A stretch of 64,000 nucleotides of DNA from Paragonimus skrjabini miyazakii (GCA_014338405.1 JTDE01002432.1:1-64000); one strand, 5' to 3'; counted from the first letter of the stretch, positions 1 through 12,560 are shown. Translations and numbers: made by a program. Notes: generated from the letters alone by a model not told the origin.

Positions 1-486
1 AACTTACGTGTCGGTGCCATTTCTAGCGCTATAAGAGACCCATTGCATATTTCGAGTAATAAATATTCGGTCTCTTCTCTCAACGGCCTTTTCTATTTCG
101 CGTCTGGTTAATTCGTACCTGGGGAAAACGACTTAGTGCGCCGTGCACTGAAATGCGAAGATGAAAGTACCCAAGGAAAGAATACCAAGTGCAAGTGCAA
201 CGGACGACTGGTTCGTTGTTGATTTCGGAAATTTATAAATGTTCGCATAAATTTTTCGTTATTTCCAATTCGTCTTTTACCAACTTCCCGAAATGGTGAT
301 ATCACCGTTATAAGCCGCTGTGATATCCTGGGAATTAAGGCAGCAAATAGGTCGTGTTCGTTAACTACGGGATGCGGGAACAGCGTCGAAAACCGTTCGC
401 ATAGAAATAAAGGCTCCGAAAAACTTTTCATTCGACAGACTAACGAGCGATTACCAGATGCACAGTTATCGTACTCGATAGTCGGT

Positions 487-931
487 CGTGTTACCTGGGC
501 GGTGGTATTGAATCTTTTATTTCTGTCGCTTGCGTGAAGCGGCTGGAACCTATTGCTATCTTGAAACCTGCCAACATGTCTGTTAAGAGTATTACTGGAC
601 AGGCCTTACCTATTCTTGGCGAATGTGAACTTTCACTCACAGATGTGCAGTCCGCAACTTATTCATGTTCGTTTTTGTTATTAATTCTGGTCCGTCTGTT
701 AGCGGTTTTAAGTGTATACATATTTTGGATCTATCTCTTATATTATCTGTTAAATCTTCTGAGACTGAAAGTTCCGTTTCTGAGTCTGTTTCAGATTTGA
801 AGTCAGTTACTGAAAAAGTACCGGCAATCGACCCGGCGCAGACAAGAACTCTTGAGCGTGTGAAGAAGAAGCAACATCAACACTACTTCCCGGACTTTCA
901 TTTGAGCTGCGGATCATGTGGTGATTGTCAC
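487..931 (+). pseudogene. Ty3/gypsy-type retropepsin region, degenerate
   Basis: The reading frame from about 487 to 680 resembles the protease segment of a flatworm gypsy polyprotein: a GGIESFIS stretch where an active protease has a D-T/S-G triad, then ANMSVKSITGQ, a GECELSL strand and a Cys-Ser-Phe strand. The match continues after a frameshift near 675-690 in another frame (VINSGPSVSG and LDLSLILSVKSS) and ends at a stop near 931. The catalytic Asp-Thr is replaced by Leu-Gly and the frame is broken, so it is dead. No reverse transcriptase follows. The assignment rests on recalled resemblance to retropepsins, not on a search. Confidence 0.5.
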
Positions 932-1233
932 TGAACCTATTTCTCATTACTGTTGTTTTATCACATTGCTGACTAAAAGTTGTACAATTGCGCTCGAGGG
1001 ATAAATTACTTGCTTTGCCTAATTCGGTCGTTATTACTATGGCGTCGAAGCTAGTGCCGGGGTTGAGCTAATTCAACTACTTCATTTCTGTATTCCTGGA
1101 ATCATCACAAAGACATTCAAGACGCGCATGCCCCCCAATCCGGGGATTCCAGATAAATCCCTATAGGCGATCGTACTTGTGACATTTTCTTTTTTTAACG
1201 GGGAGAGGTGTACGGTCCATCTGTGTTACGTTC

Positions 1234-1268
1234 ATGCGTGTGCATGCACACACGCGCACACACATACA
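1234..1268. repeat. CA/TG-rich simple repeat
   Basis: A short imperfect run of alternating CA and CG dinucleotides (ACACACGCGCACACACA) in otherwise ordinary sequence. It makes the overlapping reading frame low in complexity and not credible as a gene. Confidence 0.7.
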
Positions 1269-1569
1269 AGCAATCGCTCACTTACGTGAACCGTCCCGCT
1301 TCACACCTGCCGGTTGCAAAGCTCACGGGCGCCCAGACGTGCTTTGTACTTTTCTCATAGGCTTGTTATTAACTAATCGATACGTTCACTGTAAACTCTA
1401 TTCATTGTTACGTGTAATTCACCTTCATGCTGGCTCAGTCAAGATACACAGGGTTCCTCCCAAATCCTTTGAGTTCTCACTTCAATGCGTAGTGCAGACA
1501 TAACAAGTGCACAACTTCGTATTACCGAAGAATGAAAATGTGGTTGAAACACGCTAGCAACCAGTGCCC

Positions 1570-1745
1570 GCAGTCGCAAGACATCATAACCACTGGTCAC
1601 GTCATCGACACGACTAGTGCATTCAGCATATTATTACGTCATCCCGGCCCATGATTCTTGCGGTTTGCTGAGGCCGTCGCAATCAATCGACCGAAGCCTG
1701 CCCTGTAGATTAAGTAACAATTGTTCGTGAGCTTGACCCTGTCCC
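1570..1745 (+). pseudogene. Penelope-like element tail (C-terminal GIY-YIG region), stop-riddled
   Basis: One frame reads a TTGHVIDTTSAFSILLRH stretch, a stop, then FLRFAEAVAINRPKPAL, stops, then QLFVSLTLS. This is the C-terminal end of the endonuclease region of flatworm Penelope-like elements (T/S-G-H-x-[VI]-D ... S-A-F ... LRFAEAVAI ... K-P-x-L ... Q-L-F-V). Several in-frame stops show decay. It matches the element at 62839-63110 segment by segment but is too diverged to be a recent duplicate. The rest of the element is absent. Confidence 0.65.
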
Positions 1746-1904
1746 AAACTTAGTTACCTTTCTTAACCCATCAGTCGACTATCCATCCCACCCACTCCAG
1801 CTGTCCGATATAAAAACCCGTTTCATTTTATTGTAAATTTGGTACTGAAGAGTGATTGCGAAATGATTGCATTTACCAGTTTTCCTGCTCTAACGGTTTT
1901 GCTC

Positions 1905-2800
1905 GAACAACCTTTATAGTACAAATCGCTGGTTACCATGCTACACGTGCGATCGCGTTTATGAATCAGAATTCCGGTCCACAACAGTCCCGGTTTCCGC
2001 TCACACGTCATGTGCACTTCTGCCTGGTTTGTGTGTGATTGGCGCTTTTTATCTGGGGGGTTTCCGGCTGCCGTTGCCCGTCCGCCGGTTCTATCTCGTT
2101 GAACGAGAGCTCGCCCAATCGCTCGTGTTGTCCGCAATCTATCCACTTTGGGCTTTGACCGTATTCTACGACCGTGGCAAGATATTTCGCTGAGTTTTGG
2201 AATAGTCGGACCCCCGATCTAGTCGTCCATCCTATTTTGCCTGCCATGTTTTGCCCGTTGGTCCGATCCGGTCGAGCGATGACTCATCCGGTCACTCACG
2301 CTGTCTCCGATCCGTTCGCTATGATGAGCTTTTGGATGAACTTCTCCCCGAATTGAGATATCCCGCCGAGTGTTGGAATACTCGCACCTCCGGCTTGATA
2401 ATCCATCACAACATGTCTAGGGTCATCATAGCGCTAATTTCATTTCCATTGCATTTCTGCGAAAGACCCAACCATATTGTGGTGGATTGTCAGACAGGAG
2501 GTGAGAGTATTCCAGCACTCGGCGGAATACCTCAACGCGAGGGAGGTACGTCCAAAAACCCACAGAGAGCGGATCAGGGACAGCGTGGGCGATCGAATAA
2601 GTCCTCACTTAACGAGATCGGACAAACGGACGAAGAATGGCAGGCGGAAAAACCCCCGAAAGAAGACGTCGGTCACACATAAACCATTCAATAGTGCACA
2701 CAACGTGTGACCGGAAACCGGGGGTGGGTCTTGTGGACTGGAATTCTGACTCGAACGCACGCGAGCGCGTAGCGAGTTGGACAATAAACATTATGCTTTA
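1905..2800. repeat. Foldback repeat: two inverted arms plus a partial middle copy
   Basis: The left arm (about 1905-2235) and the reverse complement of the right arm (about 2470-2800) share ordered blocks: GAATTCCGGTCCACAA against GAATTCCAGTCCACAA, CCCGGTTTCCG followed by TCACACG, a GGGGGTTT block with CTGCC, a TCTCGTT block with CGCCCA, and a final block around GTTGGAATA/GCTGGAATACTC. A third, partial copy in left-arm orientation lies at about 2239-2415 and ends CTCCGGCTTGATAATCCATC. The copies are clearly diverged, so this is an old structure. It is richer in G+C than its surroundings. All overlapping short ORFs, on both strands, are explained by it. The family is not recognised. Confidence 0.65.
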
Positions 2801-2895
2801 TTGTAGGCCTTTTCGCTACAATATGTGATTCCTCTGACATTCTTAACCAAAACTGAATTTGACCTGTCTAACTATAACTGACTCCCACGCTTTGC

Positions 2896-3085
2896 CTTTT
2901 GATGAGTAGTCGGAGATTTGATTAATTTCAAGTTGGACGTCATTCACATTTGATCGCAGACTTGGCACTCAGTTAGACTTTCTAGCTAACGTCTTTCGAA
3001 AAAAAGCACTAGACTCACGGGCAACGGCGTAGTGGTCAACACGGTTGCCTCATGAAGCGTGGCCGGAGTCCCAATCCCGGCCTTA
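2896..3085 (+). repeat. SINE-like repeat, copy 1
   Basis: Begins with TGATGAGTAGTCGGAGATTTG, continues through TTAATTTCAAGTTGGACGTC and TTGATCGCAGAC, and ends with a tRNA-like part: GTAGTGGTCAACACGGTTGCC, then TCATGAAGCGTGGCCGGAGT and CCCAATCCCGG. The final part resembles polymerase III A and B boxes. Related copies lie at 12569-12745 and 21835-22105. Confidence 0.55.
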
Positions 3086-3099
3086 GCAAGACTTTGCGG

Positions 3100-6000
3100 T
3101 TATTTTGTTATGAGGTGATTTTCGAAAGTCTCAGCCTCCCCCTTGACTGTTAACATTGCCTGTTAACTATAAACTTCAGACCAAGTAGGTGCACCTGTTT
3201 AGATGCCTGACAATAATTCATTCATACAAACTACAACTTCGTAGATGACGATAACTGAATCACGCCCTAAATGGGATTGTATGAAATAATTCCAACAACA
3301 AATCCCAAAGTCAATTTGAATCCCGAGGGAAATTTTGATTTACATCCTCTAGAATCTAGTTTGTCACAGGGAGTGAATCGCTAAACAAAGCTATTTTTCG
3401 GATTGTCTGTTTTCAAGTTTATGACCCCTGATGTGAGCTACAACCAGAATATGAGCAATACGGGTGCAATGCATAAGAGAATAACGGGGATCGATGTAAT
3501 GTCGAAATGATCAGTCATAATTATGTATGTGATGCCTTTGATGACAGCGGTAGCCAAAGAGTTAGAAACAGCTTTTTTAAACGTTGTAAGTATTTATTGG
3601 GCAACCACTATGATAATTTCCTAGAAAATGTGCATATACTAGAAGACGTAGGAGAATACGGGAAACTGTGTAGCGATAACAGAAGTGACAAAAAATCGAA
3701 GAACATCTGAAAAAAGGTACGTATCTAAAGAGTCAATGCTCTGAAAGGCGGTAATGAAGTATGACCCGCAATGAGAAGCACACCACTCCAAATTGAATAT
3801 GTAAAGGAGTAAAATTGCTTTAACGAAAAATAATTGAATCATTTGTTCCTCAATATACGGGATAGGGCTCTGTGTTTTTTCGGCCAATATAACAGTTTAA
3901 TCATAATTGAATGGTGCACACATTGAATGATGTATATTTTATTTCATTGGATGTTCATGTTTAATGTGAATTAAAAGGTGCAAAATTGTTACTCGAATGT
4001 TACTGATTATGGGTGACGATAATTGAGGACTAAGTATCTACATCGTTTTTTAGTCTATTCTATCTACTGCGATGACGGTGTGATAAGGTCTGGAAAATAA
4101 GAAAGCAGCTCCCATTCGAGAAATGTAAACGTTTTGATAGAACGATTCACGGTTGAATAATGCTGAATAATAGGGATGTTCTGAAGATTAACGTGTATCG
4201 CTGAATCGGCGCAGTAACTGTGGAAACGTGCAATTGGATCTTATGGGGGGACATATAGATGATATCATTCCAGCGGCTATGTGGTTGTGCATGTATTATT
4301 CAAATTTTGTGCAACATTTCAACCGAATCTTCTGCAAACATGAACTTTCGAAAAACGTTCACTGTTTCAGGATATGGCCTTCGGAGTGCTGGAGATATAA
4401 GTAGGAAAATGAATTGAATGACTGTACAGATGGGGCCAACTTATATAAAACAAATCAACTTTCTGGTTCTGTTAAATGACAGCATCTTAATCGGAAACCG
4501 GTCTCGATGTGACATAGAACATATATGGCGCTATAGATACCGTAAAGAAATTATGAAAACTTTAACAAGGACAGTTTACGGTGATCGGCTTTGTATTATC
4601 AAACCAAATACGCGTCATACTTACGACCTCCAATGTTAACATTGCTCATACTTTGACATGCCTATTCTGGGTTGATACACGAAAGCACAACTTCTGAATT
4701 AAACACAGTTTCTTTCTAGCTGCGTACGTCAAGGTAAATCAGGTTTTACAGTTTCCGAGACTACTTATGCTTATTTTGAGAAAACTCTGTAATGTCTTCT
4801 CTGCGTCGAACTTGCATGTTGAAACCCGATCAAAACTTAAATTACATAGAAATGTCAATCAGGAGTTAGCCTGATATGCATTTTTGGACACGGAGTGGAC
4901 AAGACATTTTGCGACGTCCGATCTGCATGGATCAAATAAGTACGCTATGTGTAAGGTACAGCCTCCTCTTTCGGATTTGCTGCACCTCTGAAGGGAGCGC
5001 CCAAATGAACTGATGCAATAGGTAGTTGTTATATCATCTTGGTAATCATCATATATATGACTGTTGATGAGTATCCGGTCATTAGTTCTCACAAATGCAG
5101 GTTGATCGCATGACTACTCAGCATAGCTGATAAACTTGGCGTTACATTTTGGCTAAACGTTGATGGCAAGTCGCTACGTGTCTAGACTGTTGCCCCTTAC
5201 TGATTCGGCCGAGCTGGAACCACGCTTGGCATACTGCGTTTTTGATGATGTAGTGCTTCTACCTATGCATAGATTGTTAACTCGGAATTACCTTGTTACT
5301 TTGGACAGTCTATTTAACAAGTCACGATGAAGAATGATGGTCTGAAAGATGTGCCTGACGTTGCTATTTTTAAATACTCCATCGTTGACATACGGTGTCA
5401 AAAGATCGAATTTCTGTCCGTTAGATCCGTCACTTTTTCCTGAAATAATCTGTGGTTATTGGTTTTTGGACAGTTACTTTGCTAGAAAAACTCGTTGTAC
5501 TTGAAATGTTTTGCGTAACTGAACGGATTTCCCGAATTACAAGGAAATTTTCAATCGCCATCCGAAGGTAACCGTACAAATTTTTGTACTGTAACAGAGT
5601 AAACGAAATGGTTTTCTGGTAGAGTAATATAATGTGTAGCAAAAACCTGGGACATTAACGATAACTATCAAGGTGAGGCAATTGTCAAACCTTCAGTAAT
5701 AGTCACATGATCACTTTAAAAAGTTGGTTTGATGTGTTTTTATATTAAGTAAGGATTAATCATTTACAAGCGTCCAATCCTCTACAGGCAACAGAACAAT
5801 AAGATATTTAGATGCTAAAATGTCAAGTTTGCCGATTATGACCTACTTAGTACACTAATCCCAAATCACGTGAGTTGTCAAAATGACGACCTTGTTGTTT
5901 ATTTAATCTAGAGTTGGCTTTCATAGATTATTCGGTGTAAAAAAATCGCCTTTCCACCTCCGTGGCTGTCTTTGTGAAGGAGGTCCACCTTACTATATTC

Positions 6001-6960
6001 TTCATTCTTATAATTTTAAGGCAATTATGGGCTAGCGATCGTTCACAAATGATAGAATTGATCAAATATGGTTAAACTGATCGACTTTAGTGAAAACACT
6101 TCCGAAGTGGTCTACCACCAGCACATTTTGTTTTGATATTTCTGTCCTCGTGAAACTGAAACATATACGTCAGCTATTCTTCAAGATGCAGGTTTTATTG
6201 AATGGTCGGAAATAGTGCTATTGCTCTAAAAATACCTCCGATAATTACGAATGCTTTGTTCTGTAAACGATTAAGGGAGAAACAAAATATACAGCAACAG
6301 TTATCGAAAACAAGACAATACTTACCGTTTAATGGCGCCCTCCGTTTTCATTGTCTCCGGTTAGTTGCATCCAAATAGAGGTTTTTGATACTTCTTCCGT
6401 AATGTTGAAGCGCTTCAAACAGCGGATACCAAACCGGTATATGACCACGTGAGAGGTTGTATAGGAAAGCAGAGGGAATGAAATATATAATGTAATTGAC
6501 AACCTTTTTTCTAGACAGAGGTCAAATGTCAAGCCGTGGCTGGAGTATAAGTCAACCATGCCTAATACATATGAAGTACCTTAACTTTCTCAGTTTTGCA
6601 TGACAGTAAGATAACTGGGATGCTTCAGTACATATTACGGAGTTACAAATACGTTTAGCAGTTGGTGGATGCTGATCTACCTATCAAGGACACCAGTGCT
6701 TTGAGGACAGCCACATCCCATCTAGACCCTTAGACAAAATAAACAAGACCGCGCGGATGAATAAAAACAGAATGTGCATGCTGCCTTTACTCTAAGTGGT
6801 AGAAGAATGATAATCGCCATTCAATCGTGTCGACATTGGTGCAGTCGGACATGATGGATACTTGATTTATAGGATGGTTGGACGTCTATCGAAGTGAGTT
6901 TAGAATATGGCATCGTTGCATGCCCCAGGCACCCTGAATAGGTCAAAACTTCCAGCCTTG
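3100..6960. other. No gene or repeat recognised
   Basis: AT-rich sequence with only short, uncorrelated reading frames on both strands. None shows a known motif or paired splice sites that I could join. Confidence 0.5.
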
Positions 6961-6974
6961 TCATTCTCATTATT

Positions 6975-7135
6975 CACAAGTCAGCGCATTGCTTTTGATT
7001 CAGTAATCATGGTTTCAATATGTCATACTGAACTCAACTACCTGCATTTTGCTGAGGCGGTTGTGATTAACCGCCTTAAACAATAACTGTCTGCTCAAAG
7101 TAACTGTTTTCATGACTGCAACTTCGGTGAACGTA
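6975..7135 (+). pseudogene. Short Penelope-like tail fragment
   Basis: One frame reads LHFAEAVVINRLK followed by Q-stop and LSAQSN, matching the LRFAEAVAI ... Q-K-Q end of Penelope-like GIY-YIG regions. Upstream similarity fades after a few residues. It is a fragment with an in-frame stop. Confidence 0.5.
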
Positions 7136-7139
7136 CCAA

Positions 7140-10100
7140 CATAATGCCACTACCTTTCTCTTGTTAATTTTTTTCAGCACTGTACTCCATTTGTGTGGTG
7201 CGTATTAATGCTGATTGTTGTGCAACGTCAAACAACCAGTACACGAGTCTAGTATCCCTCAGTTTTCGTCTGTTCACTTCAGGTTCATATTGTAAACCAG
7301 CTGATGCGAATAAACTGCTCACAACTGTAGAAGAAACATGGGAAAACAGTTGGAACACGTGCGTGTACACTTCCTTGAGTGATACACAAGCTGGTGGCCT
7401 GTGTGTGTGCTCAGCTGAAGACCATATACCAGAAAATAAGAACTAGTAGAACGTTGGTCAAGTTAGAGGACTTTCCTGTGTTGTACTTCACCAGCTGCTT
7501 CAGAATATCATGCAATTAAACAATCTAAATCTACAACACACTTACAGACATCCCCAGTGGAAAAGGAAATAGCCCCACTGGAACTTTTCCAACAGTCAGC
7601 TATCAATCTTGTGCTGTATACTGATACGACGGGCACCAACCAGTGCCAGGAATGTTTTAATAGAGGAAGCACCATCGAGAAAAAATAGCCGGGATTAGTC
7701 TCTGGTTATACAAAGTCGTCTACATTTTAACTGGAGAGCAGACTCCATTTGTTTGAGTCATTTCAAAAAATGTTTTGACCCACAGGTAAATATCTTTGTA
7801 AAAAAACGTCAAAATACCATCACTAAAATTAAAGTGTATTTTAACTAACCGATCGACACTAAAATAATGACAACAGGGCTCAGCTAACATTCGACTCAAT
7901 CACAAATAATTGCAAGAAACAAGCGTAACCCAAGACACCTACATCTATAACTATTAATCAGTTTGCTGGATCGTGATCTAAAAGCGGAGTCAAAATATAG
8001 ATTAAATACCACCTGCCTTTGGTCGCACCTTTCGAACTGTTTTTGAAAAACTGCGTTAAGTTCGCACTCCACCCTTGTTAAAACTCACCTACTGTGCCTA
8101 TCTTTGTCATCATAGGAGTTTGAGTTACTCTCTAAGGTTTCGTACAGCAATCGTGTTGATTACGGTGCCACCAATCTCATGTTATGCAGGACCGAATTAT
8201 CAAGAACCAAAACTCCGAAAAATTCGCTTGTCAGCGATACCCAGTTACCAAATCATTTTCAAAGAAGACAATAACTATCCTGTTAACTCCATTGTATAAC
8301 TTTATGATCAGGAGTTCTTGACCTGTTTTAAACGACAGAATTATGTAGACCGTCGGATCAGTAGTTTGCTAAAAGCTAAGTTGTCGCGAACTTGCTTGAT
8401 ATGACTTGAACCTCACCCATATTTGATAACAGATTTCGCGTATGCACCACTGATGAATTCACCCAAAAGCAACATTCGGGTACAATGTTTTTCCCCCCGA
8501 AAGACGCTGGCTAGCTTGTCTATCTGAATGAAAAAGTCAGGGTTAACTATAGGTGACATGTAGCTTTTACCAGCCAGATCCAGACTACCTATGAACAAGT
8601 CAGATGTCGTTGGAGCTCTTCCTGCTCTCACTGTTTTGAACTTTGATTGCGCTCAGACGCTTTATGTAATTTATATTGTGCAGCTGCTTGTACCAATATA
8701 TGCGAAAGTACAGACAAGACATCTCGTGTGGTATTCACACGACCAGGTTGTCGCGAGAATGTATGCCATACCAGTCCATTTAATGTGAAACAAATGTACG
8801 GATTATTTTAATGTTCAGAACTAATATCATTTTGCAGACAAAAATATGCAACAATAGTAGGCCTGAATGGGTAACGTATACAGCTTTTTACTAAATATAG
8901 CTAGCTGCAGTTTTTAACTGAATCACGAGCTTCTCACAAGGTGGTTGTACTTCAGTCGTAGAATGACTGGGTTAATTGAGTGAGATTTGCATTGAGTGGA
9001 GGGAAAAGCTTCTCTCGCACGTTATTCAACCGAAAAATGACATACGTTGGAGATTCAATAAAATTAAGTTAAAAGCGAGCTGTGAAAATTACGAAAACTT
9101 TGGTGGAAGAGAGCGGTGTAATTATTTTTCAGTATCGAAGGCTGGGACATCGAAACAACATTCTGACATATGTGTAGCCTGTGACTTGCAGGAGTAAGTT
9201 ATGATGATGTTCAAGAAACTTGTGTTGTTAATATACCTTATTATTTGCACAGAACGAGTAGCAACGGAATCGTAAGTAGGCGTTAATTTCCAGTATGGTC
9301 AGACGTTTAATTCACATGGTAGTGTGCCCATTCGTCAACGTGTTAAAAGTTTCTTTCTGCTTATGAAAAGGAGGTCTGCTAACAGATCGTCCAGGGCTCG
9401 TAGAAATTTGTGGCTGGGAACTAGTGCAGTAAAGTTGAGTGATCGTAACATACTACTCATGCCACGGCTATTCAGTAGTAGAACCGGAGCATATATTTTG
9501 ACATCGTACAAGCCGCAGGAAAAATGCAGGAAGGAACATCAGAGTGCAGCATCGCTCATAGTGGTCCCTGCTACTTAATGGATCTGAGCATTGACGTCTG
9601 CGGCAACCGAAAAGGAATGGGTCCGCATACCGCGTGCAAATGAGTGGTTCTGTTTCAGGTCTTGTTTAAATGCATAACCCATGTATTGCGTTGTCGAATA
9701 AACAACCCGTGTGCTATCCGTGTTCTTGGATCACAACTCTAGGTCTCTTCCATCCAGAATTATCAGTGTCGCCAGTCTTTGTCAGCAAGAGATTTTCCTG
9801 AGTAGCATGAGATTTCGGGTGGTTCTCCCTTTTTTCACTGTTAACGACCTCAAGCCAAAACGTAGTACAGGCCGTACCGGACTACGCCGGAAGTTAATCA
9901 TCAGGCGAACCGCTTAACTGTTCATGGACGAAGTTTGAAATTATGTCCCAAAACTACACAGAAGCAGTTACATGTAGCAGACATCAATCTAGCTCAGAAA
10001 ATACAAGGCTTCAATCTAATTTACATTTCGGATAAACGAATGCACGCCATGAACCTTCTAGTCTAGTGTCATGTGTTGTAATCACTTAAATAAAGACATC

Positions 10101-11170
10101 GTTCGAACGCCAAAAATACCGTCAGTTTTAATTGACATCAACATTATGCAGTAAAGCAAATTCGTGCACAACTCTTTACGGTGTTAACTTCTGACTAGGT
10201 ATTTGATATAAAACATGTATTACTGAAATCGAATTCGGTATAGCAACATAAAACGAGAGCAAGTTATTCATACGTGCAGGTTTGAAGGTTCAGTCCAGCT
10301 TAACTTTTACTGCTATAGATATAAACACTTGCTGGATATCCACAATTCCCGTGGCTTAACCCAACCCGTTCAATTTACTGAACGGCAGGCACCTTACATA
10401 GATGGAAGGCGCTGACCAGCTGTTGGATGAAGCTCGAGTCTAAAAAGGATTACCGGAAAGCAAGTGGAGAATACACCAGTTTAAGACAAAGCTCAATGTG
10501 GTTCATACAGTGTGCGAGTTTGTTCGAAGTGAACAGAACGTCTGATTGCCCCTAAGAAGGTAATATTAGAGAAATATTGAACAATTTTCGATTTTGTTTT
10601 TAATTTGGTGACAAATCGGTGAGGATGCCTTAGTAACTAGACGAAAAACCCTTGGAACTCGCTAACGGATAAACATAAGTGCACCAGTTCGATGTTCATA
10701 AAGGAAAATTTATGTGAGAGTTACCAAAAATAGAACGGAGCTCATCCTACTGATTTTACTTTTTCGTTTTGCCCAAGTGGAGTATAAAGTTGATCACGGT
10801 AAACATTTTGAATTGCATCATAAATTATTGAGTACTCACTTGCTCTTTTGGATTAAGGTAAACAGCACTATTGCTCAGAGGCTTTCCATCCTGTGTGGAG
10901 AGTAGAGAAAGTTATAGCGGATGAAGTAAAAATGTTTGTTAATTCAGTCTGGTAGTTCACAACTTATTTTTGCCCACCCTATTTTTGATTTTTATTTCTC
11001 TCTGTGGCCCAACCCTTACTTGTTACGGCCTGTTATAGAAAATAATGATTTGTTAAATTTACTGATTAGTTATAATAAAAACTGCCCATAAAACACTTTT
11101 AGGCGCATAGTATGTTTACTGTTAATAATACCACTCAACTATAGTCACTATATTTAATGAAACCCCTGCA
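7140..11170. other. No gene recognised
   Basis: Non-coding-looking sequence with scattered ORFs under 90 codons and no recognised domain. If the DUF4806-like gene at 11172 has upstream exons they should be here, but I could not find the usual N-terminal motifs. Confidence 0.45.
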
Positions 11171-11171
11171 G

Positions 11172-11219
11172 GAAGTGTCTCACAAGAAGCGGTTACCAAG
11201 GCTGATTTCCAACAGTTGC
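11172..11219 (+). CDS. DUF4806-like gene, exon 1 of those seen
   Basis: Acceptor CCCTGCAG precedes it; it is read from 11174 and ends in phase 1 before a GTTTATG donor. It encodes SVSQEAVTKADFQQL. Of the four exons it is the least certain, because only the splice pattern supports it. Confidence 0.45.
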
Positions 11220-11936
11220 GTTTATGTTTGAATGGTGGGAAAGTTTATTTTGCACTTCATGCACACTTTTAGAGCTATGTCACTGCGTCAATGTACAAAT
11301 GAATGCGTTACGTGCAACCGTGGAACGGTTGACAGCCGAAAACGCTCGACTGGCCAACAGACATGCACCTGATTTGCCCCTACCTGTGACATCAGTGAAA
11401 CAGTTACAGGAAGTTGATAGCAAAATGTTGGATTCCAAATTCCGTTCCGCAATGGTGAGTATGGAGATTACTGACCGGCTAATGTTCTGCCTATAGGCTG
11501 ATTACTTTCGGGGTATCAGTGCCCCCAGTGCTGGAGCCCAACTTAGGAGTATGCTGGAGCGACTAATGACCAGGGCAGTTGCCTCACAAATCACCTATTC
11601 CGGGGCACGCCAGACGTTTGCATTCAAAAGAATACAATTAAAAGCCTTTTTACTAGGTGAGATGTGCCATATAGCATTCATTCGGTACGTACTTAGGGCA
11701 AGTGCACCAGAGAACGGAATACGCAACCATCCAAGACAGCATGCTTAATGAATGTTGTAAAGGGTGGTTGCATTGTTCAAGGGACAAACGATATACACCA
11801 AATCCGTGCGCACGAGAAAGTGGAGACGGTAGTCAGATTTGTGCGAGGTCACATAACGGCATTGTTTTTTAAACAGGAGAGCACACGGATTGTGGATCTG
11901 GATGAACAAAATGCTTTCGACCTGGATGCCAATTAA
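11172..11936 (+). CDS. DUF4806-like domain protein, four exons with very short introns
   Basis: Exons 11172-11219, 11273-11454, 11497-11656 and 11740-11936 join in frame. The introns are 53, 42 and 83 bases, each GT...AG (donors GTTTAT, GTGAGT and GTGAGA; acceptors TTTTAG, CTATAG and AGACAG). The product has a short coiled-coil-like stretch (MNALRATVERLTAENARL), then a domain whose order fits DUF4806: LPLPVTSVKQLQEVDSKM, KFRSAM, RSMLERLMTRAVASQITY, FAFKRIQLKAFLL and, after the last intron, GTNDIHQ with VETVVRFVRGH. It ends at a TAA at 11934-11936. The 5' end is uncertain: the first exon starts at an acceptor, so a start exon is missing. Function is unknown; DUF4806 is found in animal proteins, many of them repeated in the genome. 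No canonical AATAAA follows closely. Confidence 0.6.
11273..11454 (+). CDS. DUF4806-like gene, exon 2
   Basis: Starts after TTTTAG with two bases completing a split codon and ends after an ATG codon at a GTGAGT donor (phase 0). It carries the coiled-coil-like stretch and the start of the conserved domain (LPLPVTSVKQLQEVD). Confidence 0.6.
11497..11656 (+). CDS. DUF4806-like gene, exon 3
   Basis: Follows a CTATAG acceptor in phase 0 (ADYFRGIS ...) and ends in phase 1 at GGTGAGATG. It carries the core of the domain, including the basic RSMLERLMTRAVASQITYSG stretch and the aromatic FAFKRIQLKAFLL stretch. Confidence 0.6.
11740..11936 (+). CDS. DUF4806-like gene, last exon
   Basis: Follows CCAAGACAG and restores the frame left by exon 3 (G+CA). 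It ends with a TAA stop. It encodes GGCIVQGTNDIHQI, HEKVETVVRFVRGH and an acidic tail (RIVDLDEQNAFDLDAN). Confidence 0.55.
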
Positions 11937-11939
11937 CGC

Positions 11940-12560
11940 TTCACATTTAATACACGTGTTGTAAATATTTGCCACTAATATATGTTACTTTTCATAATTA
12001 TCCAAGTTGTTTTCCCTTAAATGGCATATTGAAAAAGGCCGTATCGTAACGGTTGGTTAGGTTTTAGGGCTACAGGGAACGTGGGGCGGGGGGATATAAC
12101 TGGGACTACGCTATGCGGCAGGCTAATAACCAGGGGGAATCCTGGCATGAGCAGCTGATTTAACCGTGCGTTTTACTGAGTTGCTATTGGTCCGTAAAAC
12201 CTTCTTGTTTGATTGGTTTAAAAAAACGGCGGGGAAACTGCTTTCGCTGTGGACACCACGCTGTTTCCCCGACGATTAAACCTGATTGGCCGCTTGACAA
12301 AAATGCGGGAATATGCGGGGAAACAGGAATTGTGTTCATAGGGTACTTTGGCCTATCTGGTTACGGTGTTGCTAGCGGTAATCGAACATCACGCTCTTGA
12401 TGATACCAAGACAGCTACGCACATTCGGATAAAGATGGCAAACTATAGTGAAGCTAAATTTTACCAGGTAGAAACAGCGACAAAAAACATATACCCTCCC
12501 ACAGAATTATGGAAACATTTCTTCAAGTTCTGTTGAACGATTTCGAACCTAGTTCGAACT
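11940..12560. other. Downstream flank of the DUF4806-like gene, GC-richer patch
   Basis: After 12050 the sequence becomes G-rich (GGGGCGGGGGG at about 12083) and holds several ATTGG (inverted CCAAT) motifs near 12187, 12211 and 12283, with a small inverted pair of GGGGAAAC/GTTTCCCC at 12233-12268. It may be a promoter-like patch or part of a repeat. No gene can be read from it. Confidence 0.3.

Noticed and set aside
2250..2720. Overlapping ORFs of 60-143 codons on both strands as genes
   Set aside because: They lie wholly within the foldback repeat, are open in several frames because of its GC content and show no protein motif.
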